A stretch of DNA of 64,000 nucleotides. It comes from Xiphydria camelus. Lineage: Eukaryota > Arthropoda > Insecta > Hymenoptera > Xiphydriidae. The stretch spans positions 30,854,278-30,918,277 of the forward strand of contig OY783194.1 in assembly GCA_963678675.1 (NCBI GenBank), read 5' to 3'. The notes beneath the pieces are model-generated. The model saw nothing but the letters and a program-made list of their open reading frames with translations. It did not search any database and was not told the DNA's origin. The position numbers and the translations under genes were made by a program. This document shows, piece by piece, positions 58,798-64,000 of this stretch (position 1 is its first letter; each line of letters starts with the position of its first letter).

Positions 58798-58890
58798 CAC
58801 TTTTAACTCTGTGGGTAATCATTCTTTCGGGCCGTTTCTTTTTCACTTGTTAATCGACATGTATACGGATTGCATATTAAAATTAAAAAT
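58798..58890 (+). repeat. Dispersed repeat pair, copy 2
   Basis: TTTTAACTCTGTGGGTAATC, CCGTTTCTTTTTCACTTGTT, parallel to 55095-55210. The parent family was not identified. Confidence 0.55.
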
Positions 58891-59099
58891 ATGAATATTT
58901 TTTGTATATTAAGATCGAATCGAACATTTGTTGTGTTAGAATCGGTGCATCCACGTTTACATGTTAAAATCAGCTGATTCGTCGTATTAATTTAACATGT
59001 GTTGAGGTTTTAACACAAAAACTGTTATATTAACACAAAGAATTCGTTAAGTCTGACGTATAAAAACAGATGGACCAATTTTAATAGAAAATGTTCAAC

Positions 59100-59234
59100 G
59101 CGCTGAGTAGACAAATTCATCACATATAAATTATATTTTCTACGAAATCATTTCTTATACGTTGCGAATTAAAAAAAATACCTTTCGCAAAAAATCATTT
59201 AGAGTTAGCGCCGTCCGTAAGTCATCTACTCAGC
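59100..59234. repeat. Short inverted-repeat unit
   Basis: CGCTGAGTAG (59101-59110) and CTACTCAGCG (59225-59234) face each other across an A/T-rich centre of about 115 bp. Confidence 0.5.
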
Positions 59235-59537
59235 GGTGTAAAAAGCGAGTAAGTATAAAAGTTTCCCCTTAAAACGATAATTACCATAAATTACAGGGAG
59301 ATAGACTAGAGGGAGGTCAAACAGAGCTCATCCTACACGTCATTCCTGTTTCTAGTTACTTATGCGGAACTTGCTCTTCAGCCTTCCTCTCATCCTCTCC
59401 TCTACAACCGCGAGGTCCGTGAATATTTCATTCCGTCTCGGGTTTTATTCCAATTTTCCAAAGGCTGATGAACCACCCACCCCTCTTCCGCTCCGCGGTG
59501 CATTCGGCGATACAGCGATGTCGTCTAGAGCCGTGCG

Positions 59538-59755
59538 TGTGCACGGAAAAAACTGCTTTTGCAGTCTTGGTAAAACTAGGTTTCGCTGGGAACTTTTAAC
59601 TATCATGACTGGAATATTACAATATATGTGGCAGCAAAAGATGTGTTCAATAATAGCAAATATAACTGTAGTCGCAGTGAAATTTTTTCCGGTAAAAATT
59701 CCGTTTGCTATCTCAACAAATATTTTTATAATAAATGTATAAAGTAAAAAGTACG
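59538..59755. mobile_element. Palindromic-family MITE (GGCAGCAAAAGAT type)
   Basis: Starts CACGGAAAAAACTGCTTTTG; carries GTGGCAGCAAAAGATGTG and TAACTGTAGTCGCAGTGAA as in 17268-17533. Confidence 0.65.
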
Positions 59756-60595
59756 CTGTTTCTATTAAAACATTCAATGTTTCACCTCGAGAAGCTCAGT
59801 TACCGGGATTCACTGTAAAAATGGCAAATCCTTTTTCTCCGTAATGGAGCAGTGATAATTTCGCTTCGCCTCTTCCCACGGATTCCTTATCGACTTTCTT
59901 ACAGTCGCAACCTTCGCGCACGGCTCTCCCCACGAGAACCAAACGTCTGGATCCACATCGAGATCGACTCGCGGCGCTCTCGAAAACGCCGAACCGAGCG
60001 AATTCCCGAAAGCCTTGCACCGGGAGGATCTGATAATTGTTGACTGGGTGCGGCGAAGCACTTCGACGGGGAACAAAGAGAGAGAGAGAGAAAGAGAGAG
60101 AGAGGGGGGGGAAAAAGCGTACGAGGCCGAAACGTGATCTTCCGCGTGAAAGAAAGGCAACGAAAGCATCGAGCGAACGCGATCGAAGCCCAGTTTTTCG
60201 CGAGCAGCAGATAGTCGCTCCGCGAAATATTCTCACGTATACGGCGTCCGGATGGTCCCTTCCAGTCGCGAACTGAATTACAGACGGCACAGATGTCTAT
60301 CCGCGTCGAAATCGCGTGCGGTGCACCGGAAAATGCCGAGCTAAGCTCTCGCACCCGTGCACCTACTGTGCGCGGAGCTCTTCCCGCACCGCAGCTGAAT
60401 CGAAGGGTTCGATTCGGTCGGCAAAATGTAGCGAACCGGAAACGGAGTTCGATAAGGCAAGCGGAAGAAAAAAAGATAAGTTCATCACATTGTACATGAC
60501 GATATTATACAAAACGAAGAACAGTGTAAAGAAATAGCATGTGCAGATCTGATAGATGGAGAAAGAGAACGTGTATTGAACTCAGAACGAAGATA

Positions 60596-60857
60596 CACAG
60601 AGAAAAAGGATTAGTTGGATCTACTAAAAATTACTTGCGTAGTCGCAATTAGTAGTAATTATCCATTCAGGTCAATTAATTCTTTTTTCATATATTAATT
60701 AGCTATTTCTTTCTTGTCACATACTCACTATTTTACCTGACAGTGAGGAAAAGATATTTAATTTAATGCATTAACAAATTTAATTGGTACAAGTAAATAA
60801 TTACTCGCGACCCCACAAGTAATTGTCAGTAGATCCATCTAATTCTTTCTCTCTGTG
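60596..60857. mobile_element. MITE family B with about 50-bp inverted ends
   Basis: Starts CACAGAGAAAAAGGATTAGT and ends CTAATTCTTTCTCTCTGTG. The arms GGATCTACTAAAAATTACTTG and GTAATTGTCAGTAGATCC are inverted. About 260 bp with an A/T-rich interior, TA at 60594-60595. A fragment of the same end lies at 3721-3775. Confidence 0.85.
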
Positions 60858-63800
60858 CACATTTAGGGATACAAAGATCTCTCGCCGCAAAAAGATCAAC
60901 AGAAAGAGAGGTAGGAAGAAATTAAAGTAGGAGAGTTCTCGCGCGAAATAACGTCGTCGAGCGAGAAGGGTGATCGATCATCGACAACCCAGTTTCGCGT
61001 ATACCGGTCGAGATCGCGGCTCGCAGATAGACTCGGGATAGCGCGCTCGGCCGACGCGAGGAACCGACTCCACTCCCCGCGGAGCCGCTCAGCGGCGCGG
61101 CTTCCTCGAGAGAACGACGAGGCGGGGACTCGAGAAAATTCGAGAGCGATTGTCTTCGTCCCTTTATCCTCGCTATCTCGTTCCCCCTCGACCGATTCTA
61201 CGTTTAATTACGGCGAGAGTTTCGCGCAGCGGTATCTCGCAGTAGGTACGCCAACTTCGCAGCAGAGGAGCGCGCGGCTCGAAGGAACGTCCGAGTTCCC
61301 GTATGCGGCGCAACGGTCGTACGTCGGGAGATGTTCTTATCTCGCCGCTCTCGCTGACGTTTATCCGCGTTCCGCGCAGTCGGAATACTCGCGACGAAGC
61401 CGAGTAAAAGCAGAGCGAATATACAAAGTACCCGTTTGTTCTTTGAACTTCGTCGCGCGATATTTCGTATTCCGTCTTGCGCTTTGCATTCGCGTCCCGC
61501 TTTCCGTATGAGTAAAATCGTAGGGGCGGAGATAAAGGGAGCGCGTGCGTCCGCTCGCGTAATTCCATTCGGAATATTTGAAAATCCTCGAATATGGAAC
61601 GAGAGAAAGAGTCGCTCGAAGATGGTTTTCCCGTTCCGAGATGTTTTTGGAACCCCGGTTCGTTTCTTTTCGCGTAACTCGATACTGATCGCCGGATCTC
61701 CCGAAGAATATCACATGTGAGCTACAAAAGTTTGCTCCAGTCGGTGGAGAAAAGCTCGCAGAGTCGCTGCGTAGAATGTAGTCATCGGTTCGCGGAAGAC
61801 GTTCGTGCCTTCCTTTACGGGAATCCGAAACCAACCGAGTGCCAGGTCGTGCCCGAAGCGTGACACGCGAGGAAGTGGTAGGTGTCAACTGAGCGAGGAT
61901 CGATATCGCGAAGCGTGCGGGTCGACCAACCCGTGGTATAGAGCATCGTTAAACCATGTCCCCTCACAGAGCGTCGGCATTTAATTCTGCTGTTTGGCAG
62001 TTTCAGATATATGTGCGCACATATATTTACATACGAGTCCATACGTATCTGAAAATGCCGATCAGCACGGACGGTTTCAGATCTGCGTGCACATGTAGGG
62101 GTCCATGCGTAATGAAGGAATAAAGAATAGCGCTTCACATGTGCGTGTAACATATGCGCAGCGCTGTTCCTTATTCCTGTTCCTTATTTCTTCCATTGTG
62201 CACAGACCCTTAATGCACTTGCGGCTAATGATTCTGATCGACCCGTTTCGAATAATGTTACTCTATCGGGTCGACCGTAGCTAAACGAGCGGATCTTTTC
62301 GTTTTGCCATAAAGGATCAATCATATTTAGCTCTCACGGCAAAATAATAAGATTCCCTCGAACCGCTTAGCGCTAAGCGGGTCGATCAAAATCATCAATT
62401 TATTCCTGATGAATAGGAATTTGTTCACATCGAACGAAAGTCTATTTCAATTAGATCGACGTTCTACTCGATTTGAAAGACATGCAAAACATTTATCGAA
62501 TTCAAACAGACTTTTATTCGACGTGAACAAATTCCTATTTGTCTGAAAGAAATTTTTCTATCAGGTTTGTATTCGACTAGACCATTTCCCTCGGCGCGTA
62601 CCACGTGGTTTTCTCCGATATCAGTCGACATATCAGAAATTGCAAAAAGGCCGTGCCGATCGTCAAGTGCTGACGCAGCGAAGATACGATTCTACGTTCG
62701 CAACGACGGTTGCGTCAAAACAATTCAGGCTCTCGTGACCTCAAGGATGGAAGGCGAGAGGAGAGGCTTACAGAGACGCGTTCGCCTTCGGCCCGCGACG
62801 AGAAGCTCCGCGGTGGTACACACGCAGCTTCCCTCCTCGACGCGGACCAATCTCGCGATCTCGTCGCACCTGACGCCTCCGGAGAAGCCGAAGCGAGATC
62901 GATGCGCGCGCGCGCGCGTTCGCCTCACCCCCGGCGCGTTCCGCGTCGATACGATACAGCGATCGTCAGCCGCGCGACGCGCGTTCCCGCCTTTCATTCA
63001 CGACGACGTCCGCCTTCCGACGGGAAATCGAAGAAGTGGAAACTCGAGCGACGAACGTATTATCTTCGAGTGGCATCTACGTCGCCATCGCCGTGCCGTT
63101 CGACAGCGCTTCGCATTTCGCCTCGTCTCCGTTCGAGCGCGAGTAGCAGGTGCGACTGGTGTCCTTCGAGATCGAGATATATCGCGACGCGGTACGAAGC
63201 GGAGGACGCGACGGGAGGAAGGGGGTGGATTTTGTCCCGCGGAACGGGAGAGATGTTATCCGAGACGCGGTCAGCGATGAGAATCGAAGGTCTCGCGCGG
63301 CGACGGGGTGAGAGAAAGGACGGGGGGGATCGAGGACGTTCGAGAGGGCGGTCCCTTCCTCTCGCAATCGTCATCAGCCTCGGTCGTCCCAACGAGGTCT
63401 GCCTCGAAGAGTTTATTCGCCCATGTCCTCAGCGGTGGCGAATTCTCCTCGCGTATTTTTCCGAGAAATGGAGCAGAGGTGGACTGCCTCGCGAGATTGC
63501 GTCCCTCCTCCCTCGTGCATCGCGAGACGTGATCTTCGCGAAAGTACAATCACGTCGACTCGCCGCGAAAATTCGTATAAACTCGAGCGGAGGATAGCGA
63601 GAGAAACGATCGCGCGCGGTTTCACGCTTCCGGGCGAGAAACGACGGCGAGATCCGAGCGGATCGCGACGTTTCTTTGAAGAATCGAGACGCGCCCGGCA
63701 CGGAGCAACGAGGAGGACGACGAAGAACCGCGCCGTCAAAGGAACCGAGCGAAGGAAGTATAGGTGGGAGTAACAGGTCTCCCCGTACTGTGCTCGCGCG

Positions 63801-64000
63801 TCTCGCGGTGCCAAGAACACGTCGCGCCGACGATCGTTCGTCACGCCCGTTGTCGTTGTTGGCGAAAATTCACGCGCTTCCTTGACCCGCTGAACGCGAA
63901 ATGCGAGGCGCGGAGAGCGTGCCAAACGACGTCACGCTCGAACGCGAAATGAACTCCGGGGGTGCCTATGCATCGCGAGAGTGGACCAAAGTTTCTCCGT
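60858..64000. other. CpG-rich right end, no gene recognised
   Basis: Apart from the palindromic MITE at 62404-62567, this is GC-rich sequence with many antiparallel frames (up to 295 codons) explained by base composition. It could be intron or promoter-side sequence of the minus-strand gene. Confidence 0.45.
62404..62567. mobile_element. Palindromic MITE (R)
   Basis: Arms CCTGATGAATAGGAATTTG / CAAATTCCTATTTGTCTG and TTCACATCGAACGAAAGTCT / AGACTTTTATTCGACGTGAA. Outer CCTGAT / ATCAGG closes the structure. Confidence 0.75.

Larger units (their letters stand above)
57215..59841. repeat. Interval bounded by ~100-bp inverted repeats and TA
   Basis: Left arm 57215-57320 (CACGGAGAGAAAGGATTAG, TTTTTACAGTGAATCC, TTCTCGAGGTGAAACATTG) and right arm about 59745-59841 (CAATGTTTCACCTCGAGAAG, GGATTCACTGTAAAAATGG, TTTTTCTCCG) are inverted. 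TA lies outside both (57213-57214, 59842-59843). The interior holds a family E piece, GC-rich unique sequence and a palindromic MITE. It may be one 2.6-kb non-autonomous element or two half-elements in opposite orientation. Confidence 0.55.

Noticed and set aside
62710..63597. 295-codon frame
   Set aside because: CpG-rich, several overlapping antiparallel frames of similar length, arginine/serine-heavy translation without any motif.
1..64000. CRISPR arrays, operons, bacterial signals
   Set aside because: The sequence is animal nuclear DNA with spliced genes; spaced repeats here are inverted MITEs, not arrays.

Overview
The window looks like nuclear DNA of a hymenopteran insect, most likely an ant. 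The reasons are a clearly insect-type semaphorin-1A gene with short introns, very CpG-rich spacer (many CGCG runs), and a dense population of short TA-flanked inverted-repeat elements (MITEs). The exact species cannot be read from the sequence, and the ant assignment is an inference.

Only two host genes can be supported. (1) Sema1a, plus strand: eight consecutive coding exons between 30353 and 34313 give 727 residues, from the start of the sema domain through the PSI domain, one membrane helix and the cytoplasmic tail. The signal-peptide exon(s) were not found; the first recognised exon opens in mid-codon, so the upstream coding part lies in the 30 kb to the left or beyond the window edge. 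(2) An igloo / neurogranin-neuromodulin type calmodulin-binding (IQ motif) protein, minus strand: the last coding exon is at 49201-49350, with its 5' part lying rightwards (above 49350) or outside. The two genes are convergent. Both families act in neurons: axon guidance by transmembrane semaphorin, and calmodulin/PKC-responsive growth-cone and synaptic signalling.

The main oddities are in Sema1a. After the TGA at 34311-34313 the same frame stays open for 94 codons and ends in a proline/serine-rich tail with a CSFIYR terminus. From memory this resembles the C-terminus of Drosophila Sema1a, which has no stop at this place. Stop-codon readthrough, or a recently gained stop in an ancestrally longer tail, would explain it. 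The gene also has a GC-AG intron at 31931-32080 and a tandem NAGNAG acceptor at 34037-34042.

Layout: 1-30350 is non-coding spacer or intron packed with MITEs in many families, often nested, plus one 5'-truncated RTE-like non-LTR retrotransposon at 21971-23092 that landed inside a MITE. 30353-34313 is Sema1a coding, 34314-34598 its possible extension, and from 34599 onwards its 3' UTR. From about 30.3 to 41.9 kb no MITE was recognised. 42-49 kb is mostly unique sequence with a few MITEs. From 49.2 to 64 kb lies the igloo terminal exon and its presumed intronic or upstream sequence, again with MITEs. Many otherwise unrelated MITE families share the same terminal motif, roughly CAC(T/C/G)GAGAAA, and TA target duplications, so one Tc1/mariner-type transposase may have moved all of them.
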